From NCBI GenBank assembly GCA_003280095.1, contig QCGA01000006.1, forward strand, positions 1-59,908: 59,908 nucleotides of DNA, read 5' to 3'. The notes under the pieces were generated by a model. The model saw only the letters and a program-made list of their open reading frames with translations. It made no database searches and was not told the DNA's origin. The DNA comes from Prochlorococcus sp. AG-363-O16. GTDB lineage: Bacteria > Cyanobacteriota > Cyanobacteriia > PCC-6307 > Cyanobiaceae. The translations under genes were made by a program, and so were the position numbers. Positions 48,919 to 57,430 of the stretch are shown here, piece after piece. How positions within the stretch are numbered: the stretch's first letter is position 1; every line of letters starts with the position of its first letter.

Positions 48919-49632
48919 GTGCCTTCGCCTTCGGCCTTAATAGAACGCCAAAATAATTTATGCCTCGGGGTGGATCCTTTTTGGAGCCCTCTTGCAATGC
49001 TGGTTACCCAGGACATAGTTCTCAGTAATTATTTTCGTGAAAAAATTGTTCTAGGTCAAGAGAACCTTCCAATGTCAGGAGCAGTTGTGTTAGCGCCAAC
49101 CCATAGGGCTCGTTGGGATGCGTTGATGTTGACTATGGCTGCAGGTCGACGTGTGACTGGTCGTGATTGTCGATTTATGGTAACTCTTACAGAAATGAGT
49201 GGTTTGCAAGGTTGGTTTCTTAATCGACTTGGATGTTTCCCAGTTGATCAGTCGAAACCCTCAATGAAGGCTTTGCGTTATTCAATTGACTTGATGGTTG
49301 AAGGCCATCAACTTGTTCTTTTCCCTGAAGGGAAGATTAATCGTTCTGGATCACCAATACCTCTTCAACAAGGTTTGTCTCGATTAGCTCAGCTTGCTTC
49401 TAAAAAAGGTGTGGATGTTCAGGTTGTTCCGGTAGGACTTGGGTATAGCGAAGTATTGCCAAGGATTTTTGGACGTGCGGCGATATGTTTTTCACAACCT
49501 ATTCATATTTCATATCTTGGTAGAGAGGCCGCGGAATGTTTCAATTCTCAATTGTCAGAGAGAATGCATTCGGCTGAACAAGCTGCTTTAAGAGCTGTAG
49601 GTCGTTCTCAAGGCCATTTAGAGTTTCACTAA
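48919..49632 (+). CDS. 1-acyl-sn-glycerol-3-phosphate acyltransferase-like (PlsC family)
   Basis: 237 residues from GTG 48919. The HX4D catalytic motif is THRARWDAL, and the glycerol-phosphate-binding block is LVLFPEGKINRSG; FMVTLTEMSGLQGWFLNRLG and VVPVGLGYS fit the family. PlsC enzymes acylate lysophosphatidic acid to phosphatidic acid, the substrate of CdsA encoded about 30 kb away. Cyanobacteria keep more than one PlsC-like protein, so the exact acyl acceptor is uncertain. It is followed after 8 bp by the secreted TPR-like gene. Confidence 0.88.
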   Translation: MPSPSALIERQNNLCLGVDPFWSPLAMLVTQDIVLSNYFREKIVLGQENLPMSGAVVLAPTHRARWDALMLTMAAGRRVTGRDCRFMVTLTEMSGLQGWFLNRLGCFPVDQSKPSMKALRYSIDLMVEGHQLVLFPEGKINRSGSPIPLQQGLSRLAQLASKKGVDVQVVPVGLGYSEVLPRIFGRAAICFSQPIHISYLGREAAECFNSQLSERMHSAEQAALRAVGRSQGHLEFH

Positions 49633-49640
49633 ACGTTTCT

Positions 49641-50186
49641 ATGCCGTTCATGCGTTGTCGTATTCCTCTAGCTATCTGTGTTCTATACGCAGGCTTTTTA
49701 TTTTTTCCTGTTTCAGGTTTGTCTCAGACAGTCACTGCATCAACAAAAAAGATACTCTCCCAAGACAAAGCTGGCTTCAATGTAAATGCCATTGAGGTTC
49801 TCTTAAACAAAGGTGATAGGGCAGCATCTCGAGGCAATTTAGGAGAAGCTCGTGAGTTTTATGATGATGCAAGAAGAGGTGCTAAGGAGTTACTTCGTTT
49901 CTATAGGGATCTGAGCGGTGCTTTTCGTGGCTTAGACGCACGTATCCCTAGAGAAATGGATTCAAAGGGTAGAGAGTCACTAGTACTTCTTTCAAAGACT
50001 AACCTTCGTCTTGCCGCTCTCTTTCGAAGACAGAAGCAACCAGAAATTGCAGTTCCACTTCTTGTTGAGGTGGTCAAGTTGATGACTCCCACTAAACCAG
50101 AAGGTCAGAAGGCCTATCAGGGCTTATTGGAGCTAGGTTTTGCAGAGACTCCATATTCAGCTTCAAATTTACGTTCATTTGAATAA
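49641..50186 (+). CDS. Secreted helical (TPR-like) protein of unknown function
   Basis: 181 residues, ATG at 49641. The N-terminus MPFMRCRIPLAICVLYAGFL, FFPVSGLSQT is a signal peptide with likely cleavage near GLS-QT. The mature protein is helical and contains two loose TPR-like units (AIEVLLNKGDRAASRGNLGE, AREFYDDA and SLVLLSKTNLRLAALFRRQK, QPEIAVPLL). It probably acts as a periplasmic or lumenal scaffold; no partner can be named. It lies between the PlsC-like gene (8 bp) and bolA (50 bp), all on the plus strand. Confidence 0.72.
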   Translation: MPFMRCRIPLAICVLYAGFLFFPVSGLSQTVTASTKKILSQDKAGFNVNAIEVLLNKGDRAASRGNLGEAREFYDDARRGAKELLRFYRDLSGAFRGLDARIPREMDSKGRESLVLLSKTNLRLAALFRRQKQPEIAVPLLVEVVKLMTPTKPEGQKAYQGLLELGFAETPYSASNLRSFE

Positions 50187-50236
50187 TTGTTTTTCGACTT
50201 GATCTGCGAACATAATGGCCTTAATTCTTCTTAAAT

Positions 50237-50470
50237 ATGGTTCATTCTGATGATGTAGGGAGCGCAATAAGGCGTGCACTCCCTGATGCAATTGTTACTG
50301 TTGAGGATATGAGCGGTGGTGGCGATCATCTTCAAGTAAATGTGGTCTCAGAGGCATTCCATGGATTGTCTTTGATACGTCAGCATCAGCTTGTTTATGC
50401 AGCATTAAAAGAAGAGTTGGCCAGTGAAGCTATTCATGCACTGGCATTGAACACTTCCACACCAGATTGA
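50237..50470 (+). CDS. BolA-family protein
   Basis: 77 residues, ATG at 50237. The BolA pattern is complete: [52 protein letters not shown], with the conserved His of the H-x-x-Hyd loop and the SxxF-G-L-x-x-x-x-x-H/R-Q segment. BolA proteins pair with monothiol CGFS glutaredoxins in Fe-S cluster transfer or sensing. The adjacent grxD, 18 bp downstream, makes that partnership very likely here. Confidence 0.94.
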   Translation: MVHSDDVGSAIRRALPDAIVTVEDMSGGGDHLQVNVVSEAFHGLSLIRQHQLVYAALKEELASEAIHALALNTSTPD

Positions 50471-50488
50471 TCTTTACTAATTCATTCC

Positions 50489-50812
50489 ATGGATCCAAAC
50501 ACTCATTCAAGGATTGAGGCTCTGGTTAAGTCCAGTCCAGTTCTAGTTTTTATGAAAGGCACAAAGTTGATGCCTCAATGTGGCTTTTCAAATAATGTGG
50601 TTCAGATTTTAAATTCCCTTGGTGTCAGTTTTGAAACATTTGATGTTCTCTCTGATATGGAAATCAGACAAGGCATTAAGGACTATTCAAACTGGCCAAC
50701 CATTCCTCAAGTGTATTTAAAAGGAGAATTCATTGGAGGGTCAGACATATTGATTGAGATGTACAACTCTGGAGAACTTAGAGAGAAACTGGAAGTTGCT
50801 CTTGCATCATGA
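50489..50812 (+). CDS. grxD: Monothiol glutaredoxin (CGFS type)
   Basis: 107 residues. The CGFS active site (Cys31, in [16 protein letters not shown]) is followed by [20 protein letters not shown] with the cis-proline and GG-S-D glutathione-binding elements. Such proteins hold a glutathione-ligated [2Fe-2S] cluster as a homodimer or together with BolA. It is directly downstream of bolA in a probable operon and converges with the DUF6761-type gene. Confidence 0.95.
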   Translation: MDPNTHSRIEALVKSSPVLVFMKGTKLMPQCGFSNNVVQILNSLGVSFETFDVLSDMEIRQGIKDYSNWPTIPQVYLKGEFIGGSDILIEMYNSGELREKLEVALAS

Positions 50813-50827
50813 TTTGGACTAAATGGG

Positions 50828-51094
50828 TTATTTCTGCGTTTGGTTGAACAGGGAACTGCTGTCACCATCAGGACCAATGAAGCTAGAAGGATCGAGAATC
50901 CACCTCTCAATAAATTTTTCAAGTTTTTCTACTTCTCTTCGTTCCAACCTTTCGCATCTTCTGAGTGCATGAAGGTACCCATCAGCGTAGAGTCTCAGTT
51001 CATGCGGAGAGTGATGCCTGCTGATAAGTTCTTGGCATGCATCACAGACTGCCTGAAAATGTCTAATTGCATCTGGATTATCAAGTGATGTCAT
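50828..51094 (-). CDS. DUF6761-type conserved cyanobacterial protein
   Basis: 88 residues from ATG 51094 with AAGGA 4 bp upstream; a TTG at 51112 would add six residues. The helical sequence DNPDAIRHFQAVCDACQELI, SRHHSPHELRLYADGYLHAL and RRCERLERREVEKLEKFIER is typical of a short family found across cyanobacteria, which I recall as DUF6761. No function is known. It is tail-to-tail with grxD and divergent from the atypical response regulator. Confidence 0.75.
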   Translation of the reverse strand: MTSLDNPDAIRHFQAVCDACQELISRHHSPHELRLYADGYLHALRRCERLERREVEKLEKFIERWILDPSSFIGPDGDSSSLFNQTQK

Positions 51095-51170
51095 TGATCC
51101 TTGATGAAGCAACCACTTCTACCAGATTTCCACTGGATTTGGTTACCGTATATGCGCTCCGTAGTTACAA

Positions 51171-51935
51171 GTGACCTCTACTCGCCACGATTCATCTCTA
51201 ACTGAGCAAGTTCAAGTGTCCTCTCAGGGGCCTCAAATCATGCAGGCAACATCACAAAATCCAGCAAAAGTCCTTGTTGTAGAGCCACATCCGACTCTTC
51301 GAACAGTGCTCGTTCAGCGCTTAAGGCAAGATGGTCATCTCACTGCTGCTGTAGCTTCTCCAAGAGAAGCTACAGATCTATGCAGAGATCAGACACCTGA
51401 TCTTCTTGTTAGTGCGGAGTTATTTGAACAGAGTTCAGCACTTAGGTTGGGTCAACAACTTGGTTGTCCAGTAATAGTTCTTACTGCTCGTACAGGAGTT
51501 GAGCCCACGGTGGGCTTATTGGATGAAGGTGCGGATGATGTACTTAGAAAACCGTTTGGTCTTGAAGAACTTGCGGCTAGATGTAGAACCTTGTTAAAGC
51601 GAGGTCGAACAGGTTTGCAGGAGAGAGTTACCGTTGGTCCTCTTGAGGTCCATTTACTACTACGTCAGGTCACTCTGAGTGAAAAACCTGTTGAGTTAAG
51701 TCCTAGGGAATTTGCTCTCCTTTGTGCCTTATTAATGCCTCCAGGTATTGTTAGAAGTCGTCAGGAACTTCTCAGATTGGCCTGGCCACCATTCAGTGGT
51801 GGACCTCGTTCAGTTGATACTCAAGTTTTAACTTTGCGCAGAAAATTAGAACAAGCAGGACTAGGAGATGGAGGTGGAATAACCACTGTTAGACAGCATG
51901 GCTATCGTTTTAGTCTTGATTCGCTCCCTTCATAA
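51171..51935 (+). CDS. OmpR-type response regulator lacking the phospho-acceptor Asp
   Basis: 254 residues from GTG 51171; ATG 51240 (MQATSQNPAKVLVV) is an alternative with AGGGG upstream. The receiver spans about 33-145: VLVVEPHPTL replaces the usual VVDDE acidic pair (Glu38, Pro39), and PDLLVSAELF places Ala82 where the phosphorylated Asp belongs. Thr105 (VLTART) and Lys127 (RKPFG) remain. The C-terminal winged helix (PVELSPREFALLCALLM, SVDTQVLTLRRKLEQ, TVRQHGYRF) is intact. It is therefore a DNA-binding regulator that probably works without aspartyl phosphorylation. No histidine kinase gene is adjacent; targets are unknown. Confidence 0.88.
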   Translation: MTSTRHDSSLTEQVQVSSQGPQIMQATSQNPAKVLVVEPHPTLRTVLVQRLRQDGHLTAAVASPREATDLCRDQTPDLLVSAELFEQSSALRLGQQLGCPVIVLTARTGVEPTVGLLDEGADDVLRKPFGLEELAARCRTLLKRGRTGLQERVTVGPLEVHLLLRQVTLSEKPVELSPREFALLCALLMPPGIVRSRQELLRLAWPPFSGGPRSVDTQVLTLRRKLEQAGLGDGGGITTVRQHGYRFSLDSLPS

Positions 51936-51953
51936 CTCTTAGGTTTGGAAGTC

Positions 51954-53516
51954 TCAATTTGGAAGAGACCATGAGTTGATACCAAGGTCAGCTCCAATTC
52001 GGTGGGCACATGCAAAACCACTAAATGCGACTGCATTGAGACCTTGTCCAGGGAAGCAAGAGTCTCCAACGCAAAATAGGTTCCTAATCCCAGTTTTGTT
52101 TAATGGCATTGTCAGAAGGCCTGGTAGACGATTAGATGGTATAGGTCCATAACTGCCTTGATGCCGGCCTAGAAAGCGTCGATGACTTCGGGGAGTTCCT
52201 ATTTCCTTATGGCTGATTGAGTCGTAAATACCTGGAAAGATTTTCTCTAACTTTTTAATTAAGTGGTCGTATGCCTTGTTCTTTCTGTTTGCATATTCGC
52301 TTGGGTTTAGATTGTTCCACTCTTCAATTGAGGATGGAGTGAAAGCATGGACTATATGATGGTTTTTAGGTGCTAGAGATGGATCAAGAAGAGTTGGAAT
52401 TGATATAAAAACGACTCCTTGTTCTTTATTCATATCTTCCCATTCTTCTAATATTAGGTGATGACAGTGGCTATTCTTTGGAATTAATTGATCCTTCACT
52501 CCTAGATGTAATGAAAGGAAAGAGGGAGAAGGTTTGTATCTTTGCCTCCATTTAAATTCTGCTTTAGGTGTATTTTCCAGACTGATAAGAGATTTATCGC
52601 TTGCTTCTCCACTAAATGTATCCCAGCGAGTCGCATTAGAAATAACCTTGTGGGCATTGATCTTTTGACCATTCGCGAGTTGCACACCTACAGCTTTGTT
52701 CTCTTCAATGAGAATTCGTTTAACTCTTGCTTTGTAACGAATTTCACCTCCATATTGTTCTAGTCCTTTTACTAATTTTTTTGCAATTACACCTACACCA
52801 CCAATAGGATAATTTATTCCTCCAGCATGTCTGTCAGAAAAAACCATACCTGCATTTATCATTGGTGTCTTATCAGCTGGCATTACAGACCAACAGAAGC
52901 ATTCGATATCAATATATTTCAACAACGTTGGATCCTTTATATATTTTCTTGCAACATCTCCTACATTTATTGGCAACCAGCGTGCAAGTCCTAAGCAAGA
53001 AAGAGGTGATTTAAAGAAAACTTTTGTCAAATATAATGGGTCTTCAATTGAAAGTAGTGGCATTGCATCTAGACAATTAAATACTTGCCAACATGTTTCA
53101 TAGAAACTTTTAATTCCTTTCTCTTCATGTGGAAATTTGGACGTTAGATCGTGGATATATCTTTGATAATTTCTATCAACTGCAATTTCTAAATTTTGAG
53201 GTAAATGATAAGAAAGTTGAACAGGATCAGGAACAGTTTCACAGTGTTGACCGACGTCAGATAAAGCACGTGTTAACAAATTTGTATGTCCTTTTTTTCC
53301 AAATCCAAAAATCATTGATGCCCCTACGTCAAATGTATAACCATCTCTCATGAACGATCCGCCGCTTCCCCCTGGAATTGTGTATTTCTCTAGTACTAGG
53401 GTTTTGGCTCCTTTTGAGGCCAGTTGACTTGCAGTGACAAGGCCACCAATTCCAGAGCCTATAACTACTGCATCCCAAACAGTAGATTCACTAGCAGGAT
53501 TATCTTTTGGATTCAT
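51954..53516 (-). CDS. crtH: Prolycopene (carotenoid) isomerase CrtH/CrtISO
   Basis: 520 residues. The FAD-binding dinucleotide motif DAVVIGSGIGGLVTASQLAS is followed by VLEKYTIPGGSGGSFMRDGY, TFDVGASMIFG, AGGINYPIGGVGVIAKKLVK and the C-terminal FCVGDSCFPGQGLNAVAFSG. This set is that of CrtISO, which converts tetra-cis prolycopene to all-trans lycopene, upstream of zeaxanthin and alpha/beta-carotene synthesis at the thylakoid. It is 66 bp downstream of trmFO's far end on the same strand only by position; no functional link is evident. Confidence 0.93.
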   Translation of the reverse strand: MNPKDNPASESTVWDAVVIGSGIGGLVTASQLASKGAKTLVLEKYTIPGGSGGSFMRDGYTFDVGASMIFGFGKKGHTNLLTRALSDVGQHCETVPDPVQLSYHLPQNLEIAVDRNYQRYIHDLTSKFPHEEKGIKSFYETCWQVFNCLDAMPLLSIEDPLYLTKVFFKSPLSCLGLARWLPINVGDVARKYIKDPTLLKYIDIECFCWSVMPADKTPMINAGMVFSDRHAGGINYPIGGVGVIAKKLVKGLEQYGGEIRYKARVKRILIEENKAVGVQLANGQKINAHKVISNATRWDTFSGEASDKSLISLENTPKAEFKWRQRYKPSPSFLSLHLGVKDQLIPKNSHCHHLILEEWEDMNKEQGVVFISIPTLLDPSLAPKNHHIVHAFTPSSIEEWNNLNPSEYANRKNKAYDHLIKKLEKIFPGIYDSISHKEIGTPRSHRRFLGRHQGSYGPIPSNRLPGLLTMPLNKTGIRNLFCVGDSCFPGQGLNAVAFSGFACAHRIGADLGINSWSLPN

Positions 53517-53582
53517 AAAAGCTAGTTTGACAATTAAGAGTTGATCATGGTGATCATGGCAAGAGAAGAACTAACAATTCCT

Positions 53583-54983
53583 TTAGTTGGTGGTCCTTCT
53601 CTTGCCAATAGTGTTCAGCCGATGGGTAATAGGTTCAAGACTTTGGAGTGCCCTATCTCTATAAGCAATATATCGTGTACGTTTTTCTCGTATTCTTGGC
53701 TGAAAATCTGGCAATAACCCAAAGTTTGGTGGCATAGGTTGAAATTGGCCTTTATTCCTTTCACGGCTGTTTTCAAGATCACTAACAAATTCAAATAGCG
53801 CCCCACTCATTGTTGTATTTGGTAGTTGAATTGGCTCCTTCTCAAGAGAAAGCCTTGCGGCGTTAGTTCCAGCTAACCATCCACCGGCGACAGCAGCGGC
53901 ATAACCTTCTGTCCCACAAATTTGTCCGCAAGCAAAGAGGTTTTGTCTATGTCTGAATTGAAGAGTGGATTTAAGCAACTTTGGAGATTCGAGAAACGTA
54001 TTTCGATGCATAACACCAAAGCGAACGAATTCGGCGTTTTGGAGTCCGGGGATCATTTTGAAAACCCTTCTTTGCTCGGCCCACTTAAGATTTGTTTGAA
54101 ATCCAACTAAGTTCCATAGTCGCCCATTCCGGTCTTCTTGGCGTAGTTGTACGACTGCATAAGCCCTCTTAGCTCGTCTAATTTCTTTATTGTTGACGTC
54201 TCCCCATCGTGGGTCCCATAGACCGATTGGTTTTAGCGGTCCATATCTCATGGTTTCTTCACCACGCCTAGCAAGTTCTTCTATAGGTAGGCACCCCTCA
54301 AAGAATTTTGCTGTTTTTTTATCGAAATCCTTAACATCTGCTTGATCTGCTTTTTGTAGCTCTTCCAGGAAAGCAAGATATTCATCCTTGTTCATAGGAC
54401 AGTTTATGTAGTCAGCATCTCCTTTGTCATATCTGCTTGCTCGAAATGCCTTTGTCATATCAATACTTTCACCTTCAATTATTGGACTTGCAGCGTCGAA
54501 GAAATGACAATCAGCGAGGCCAGTGAATGATTTGATTTCTTCAGCCAATTCCGAGCTTGTAAGGGGTCCTGTTGCAACAACAGCTATTTGATTTTGCTGT
54601 GGTAGCGATTTCTGTTCTCTTCTCTCAATCGTTATTAAGGGGTGGCTACTAAGTTGTTCTGTTAATGCAGAGCTAAATTGGCTTCTGTCTACCGCTAATG
54701 CACCACCAGCTGGGACTGAATGTTTGTCCGCTAGATCAATTACTACTGAGTTGAGTCTTCTTAGTTCTTCTAGTAAAAGTCCAGTTGCTCTATCAGTAAA
54801 GTTTGATCCAAAGCTGTTACTACAAACAAGTTCAGCAAAGTCTTGTGTGTGGTGGGCAGGAGAAGTCCTTACAGGTCTCATCTCCACAAGAGTTACTGGC
54901 AAGTTTGCGCTTGCTATTTGCCAAGCAGCTTCTGTTCCAGCCAACCCTGCACCAACAACTGTAATTGGGAACTGTGGGCTCAA
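53583..54983 (-). CDS. trmFO: Methylenetetrahydrofolate--tRNA-(uracil-5-)-methyltransferase TrmFO
   Basis: 466 residues from TTG 54983; the Rossmann motif [16 protein letters not shown] begins a few residues in, so no later start is possible. [20 protein letters not shown] contains the conserved cysteine, and [34 protein letters not shown] and [20 protein letters not shown] are TrmFO signatures. The flavoenzyme makes m5U54 in the T-loop of tRNA using folate carbon. The start codon lies in a strong hairpin (54977-55013). psbY lies 83 bp upstream on the same strand. Confidence 0.95.
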   Translation of the reverse strand: MSPQFPITVVGAGLAGTEAAWQIASANLPVTLVEMRPVRTSPAHHTQDFAELVCSNSFGSNFTDRATGLLLEELRRLNSVVIDLADKHSVPAGGALAVDRSQFSSALTEQLSSHPLITIERREQKSLPQQNQIAVVATGPLTSSELAEEIKSFTGLADCHFFDAASPIIEGESIDMTKAFRASRYDKGDADYINCPMNKDEYLAFLEELQKADQADVKDFDKKTAKFFEGCLPIEELARRGEETMRYGPLKPIGLWDPRWGDVNNKEIRRAKRAYAVVQLRQEDRNGRLWNLVGFQTNLKWAEQRRVFKMIPGLQNAEFVRFGVMHRNTFLESPKLLKSTLQFRHRQNLFACGQICGTEGYAAAVAGGWLAGTNAARLSLEKEPIQLPNTTMSGALFEFVSDLENSRERNKGQFQPMPPNFGLLPDFQPRIREKRTRYIAYRDRALQSLEPITHRLNTIGKRRTTN

Positions 54984-55013
54984 GGCTTAAGGTCTTCTTC
55001 CTTTACTTGAGCC
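54977..55013 (-). promoter_or_regulatory. Hairpin over the trmFO start codon
   Basis: On the minus strand GGCTCAAG (55013-55006) pairs perfectly with CTTGAGCC (54984-54977), and inside this AAGG (55003-55000) pairs with CCTT (54992-54989) around a 7-nt loop. The TTG start (54983-54981) lies in the 3' arm. It could limit trmFO translation or protect the psbY 3' end. No U-tract follows, so it is not a standard terminator. Confidence 0.55.
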
Positions 55014-55066
55014 TACAAACTTTCCCAATCGGAAACGTAGAGAGCTTTGAACTGACGGTGAATCCT

Positions 55067-55177
55067 TTAAGAATCAAGTCGAGTCCACTGCTCTCTTGCA
55101 GGAGCCTGGATATTTATGATGACCCAACTAAGGGCCGCAAGGATTGGAGCGGCTACTAGTAGAAACTTGATGAGCAT
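55067..55177 (-). CDS. psbY: Photosystem II protein Y
   Basis: 36 residues, ATG 55177: MLIKFLLVAAPILAALSWVI then INIQAPAREQWTRLDS. One membrane helix with the LLVAAPILAALSW pattern and a short polar tail with an aromatic residue match cyanobacterial PsbY, a peripheral low-molecular-mass PSII subunit near cytochrome b559. The frame is below common length cut-offs and easily missed. It is followed 83 bp later by trmFO on the same strand, with the hairpin between them. Upstream, 55178-55420 contains an 11-bp tandem repeat and presumably its promoter. Confidence 0.85.
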   Translation of the reverse strand: MLIKFLLVAAPILAALSWVIINIQAPAREQWTRLDS

Positions 55178-55254
55178 GACGCTGGAATAATTTTCCTGGC
55201 TAATCCTAGGGATAAGCCACAACCATTGTGAACGGAGTTTTGCTTCCCTGATCC

Positions 55255-55276
55255 AATTTGCAGCAAATTTGCAGCA
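55255..55276. repeat. Tandem 11-bp direct repeat
   Basis: AATTTGCAGCA occurs twice back to back, without mismatch, about 80 bp upstream of the psbY start codon. It may be a duplicated regulator half-site in the psbY promoter or a replication slip. Confidence 0.6.
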
Positions 55277-55420
55277 AAACTCTTGATAAAACTTTTATCT
55301 TGCGTGGGGTGGAGGCTCATCCTTTTGCTTATATGTCAGCTTTTGGGCAAAAAATCCTTGATTCCTTCGACAGGGAGCATGATAATTTCCATCCGTGCCT
55401 TTAAAGCACTTAAGAAGCAA

Positions 55421-55492
55421 GGGTCGCTAGCTCAGCGGTAGAGCATCCGGCTTTTAACCGGCTGGTCCTGAGTTCGAATCTCAGGCGACCCA
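55421..55492 (+). tRNA. trnK: tRNA-Lys (UUU)
   Basis: 72-nt cloverleaf. Acceptor GGGTCGC pairs with GCGACCC (55485-55491), with discriminator A at 55492. The D-loop is GCTCAGCGGTAGAGC, the anticodon loop CTTTTAA with anticodon TTT, and the T-loop AGTTCGAATCT. CCA is not encoded. A run of T follows directly (55495-55502) and can end transcription. The small-ORF-rich region starts here. Confidence 0.97.
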
Positions 55493-55834
55493 TATTTTTT
55501 TTCAGCAACGTGGCTCAGCCTATGAATTAATAGATAACAACATCTGTTGTGCCAACCCCTAAAAAGTCTTCTCAGATTTTGTTTTGATTACTTCAAAGGG
55601 ATTGCCTATCAATTCTTCTATTAGGCCGAGAGCACCTCAATAGACTTTGTTGATATAAAAAACTTAAGAGCCTTTTGCGTTTTTAGTAATTGTGAAGTGA
55701 ACTATCTCATTTTTTAGAAAACCTCCAAGAGGGTACATTTGGATTTGATTACAAGCTTTGAACTTTTGCTTTGCTGAAAAATTCTCAGAGACACCATATT
55801 GCTGTAAACTGGAGGTAATGATTTATAAGAAAGT
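55493..55834. other. 342-bp interval after tRNA-Lys
   Basis: No intact gene is seen. It holds the T-run after tRNA-Lys and, on the minus strand, a protein-like reading frame without a start codon (listed separately). Confidence 0.5.
55664..55822 (-). pseudogene. Protein-like remnant without start codon
   Basis: 52 open codons on the minus strand end at TAA 55664-55666 and read, in part, SSLQQYGVSENFSAKQKFKA, CNQIQMYPLGGFLKNEIVHF, TITKNAKGS. The sequence looks coding (Cys, aromatic and charged spacing) but has no ATG, GTG or TTG before an internal Met at residue 29 of the frame. It is probably the 3' part of a small hypothetical gene that lost its start, or one using a rare start codon. No family recognised. 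Confidence 0.35.
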
Positions 55835-55951
55835 ATGTTCTTGGGATTATCTCGAAGGCAGTTGCTGGGATGGGGTTTATTGGCCACAGGTATAAAGGTT
55901 GCTTTTGGTATTTGGTTATTAGGAAGACTTGGTTGGCAACTACCCTGGTAA
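55835..55951 (+). CDS. Small membrane protein (38 aa), unknown
   Basis: ATG 55835 opens a 38-residue frame: MFLGLSRRQLLGWGLLATGI then KVAFGIWLLGRLGWQLPW. A basic N-terminus (SRRQ) and one hydrophobic helix with several Gly and Trp resemble single-span thylakoid small subunits, but the sequence matches none I know (not PsbX, PsaM, PetG, PetN or PsbM). A GGAGG lies 16-20 bp upstream, slightly far for this start. It is followed by about 100 bp without genes and then the convergent aldolase gene. Confidence 0.5.
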   Translation: MFLGLSRRQLLGWGLLATGIKVAFGIWLLGRLGWQLPW

Positions 55952-56052
55952 TTAAAAATAAATTGTTCTTGAATTCTTATTCTGAGTTATATTAGGAATA
56001 TTTTGGCAAATGATTATATATATTTGACATTTGTTTTCTAATTAGAAGTAGA

Positions 56053-56715
56053 CTAATTTTTACCATAGTCTATTTCATTAAATTTCTTTATTACTTTTTT
56101 TATTTCCTCTTTGCCTAAGCATTTAGGATGTTCAATCTGACAAGCTTTAATAAATATACTCGCGAGGGTTTCGACCTCTATAGCAAGTTCAAACGCCTTA
56201 TCAAGATTAGAACCTATAGTAATTTGGCCGTGATGGCCTAGTAGGCATGCATAACGATCTTTTAGAGCCTCAACTACAGAAGCAGAGAGTTCACTTGTCC
56301 CAAACGTTGCATATGGAGCGCATCTGATGTTTTCTCCACCTGCCATGCCAACCATATAATGAATACTTGGTATGTTTTTTTCGAGACATGCTATTGCTGT
56401 TGCATTTATAGAGTGACAATGAACGACGGCATTTACTTCATGCCTGCTCGATAATATATCAGTATGTAAGCGCCATTCTGATGAAGGTATTCTATTGTGT
56501 TTTCTTCGTAATTGTGATGGAAGTAAATTTCCATCAAAGTCTATTTTGAGTAGATCTCTTTCAGACATAACGTTATAGGGAATTGAACTCGGAGTTATTA
56601 GAATTCCATTTTTGACACGTGCAGAAATATTGCCAGAGGTGCCTTGATTTATTCCTGACTGATTCATTAGGCGAGAGATTTTTATTATTTTTTTTCTTAT
56701 AAAAAATTCATTCAT
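56053..56715 (-). CDS. Class II aldolase/adducin-family protein (FucA-like)
   Basis: 220 residues, ATG 56715. Motifs are those of zinc class II aldolases: INQGTSGNISARV, ITPSSIPYNVMSERDLLKID, the catalytic Glu in SSEWRLHTDI, and zinc His residues in VVHCHSINA and LLGHHGQITIG. The nearest known activities are L-fuculose-1-phosphate aldolase and methylthioribulose-1-phosphate dehydratase, which cannot be separated by eye; the family also contains epimerases. No sugar transporter, kinase or isomerase is adjacent, so the pathway is unclear. It stands alone in a region of small unknown genes. Confidence 0.85.
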   Translation of the reverse strand: MNEFFIRKKIIKISRLMNQSGINQGTSGNISARVKNGILITPSSIPYNVMSERDLLKIDFDGNLLPSQLRRKHNRIPSSEWRLHTDILSSRHEVNAVVHCHSINATAIACLEKNIPSIHYMVGMAGGENIRCAPYATFGTSELSASVVEALKDRYACLLGHHGQITIGSNLDKAFELAIEVETLASIFIKACQIEHPKCLGKEEIKKVIKKFNEIDYGKN

Positions 56716-56782
56716 TGGTAATTCAATTCATATTTGATTTAGATTAGGAATTAAACATAAATAGTAACTTTTTTCAATTGAA

Positions 56783-57013
56783 TTACTTAATGCTTCCGTT
56801 ACTTTTGTGCAGAAAAGTTCTAACTTGACCTCGATCCCCTTTAAGAGATTTTCTGTATTCCTCGTCAGCCCAGTAGTCATCAACATAAAATGAGAAAACC
56901 ATTACACCTACTCCGGCGATCATTAATGCTCCTGCTAATAAAATAATGAAGCTTATTATTGAGTATGTGTATGAATCATTAAGCAAACTAGTTGAAGAGA
57001 GAGAAGCAATCAT
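56783..57013 (-). CDS. Small single-span membrane protein, unknown
   Basis: 76 residues, ATG 57013. A hydrophobic helix (about 17-44, YSIISFIILLAGALMIAGVG then VMVFSF) is followed by an acidic-then-basic cytoplasmic or lumenal tail (DDYWADEEYRKSLKGDRGQV). No family is recognised. It lies 67 bp upstream of the aldolase gene on the same strand. Codon use is AT-rich like the surroundings. Probably real, because the membrane helix and charged tail are ordered. Confidence 0.55.
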   Translation of the reverse strand: MIASLSSTSLLNDSYTYSIISFIILLAGALMIAGVGVMVFSFYVDDYWADEEYRKSLKGDRGQVRTFLHKSNGSIK

Positions 57014-57430
57014 CGAAGTAAGGATAAGTTATTTTTCTGTTTTATATTATAGATACAATAGAAGACAAGCTAATTTTTTTTATATTAGATTAATGAATCC
57101 GAGTAGAATCTAAAATTATTGTGTTAAATGAATATTTTGCAATGATCATAGAATTTACAAATGATCGATTTAATCGGAGCATTTAGGAAACTTTTAGTGC
57201 TAACTTATTGAATGCCTTATGTAAAATCAAATTGATGAGAATTTCTCAGAAGATCAATTTCAAATACTAATGGAGTATCGAGATGAGACTTGGCCAAGGA
57301 TCTATAATTAAATGTATAGGTATAGCAAATATATGAATGTTTTTGTTTTCTACTTGGTTAAGACTAAAAGTTATGTCAGTTAGAGAGTATAGTCTTAAAG
57401 TCGATTTTTATTTTCAGAGAGAAGAGACCA
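57014..57430. other. 417-bp AT-rich interval with a short coding-like frame
   Basis: No intact gene is visible. On the plus strand a frame ending at TAA near 57312 reads QIDENFSEDQFQILMEYRDE, TWPRIYN but lacks a start codon; it could be a decayed small gene. The rest is AT-rich, with a T8 run near 57076. Confidence 0.4.

Noticed and set aside
55421-55492. Duplicate of the tRNA-Lys 3' end as an att site
   Set aside because: I looked for the T-arm/acceptor sequence elsewhere to the right and did not find it within the window.
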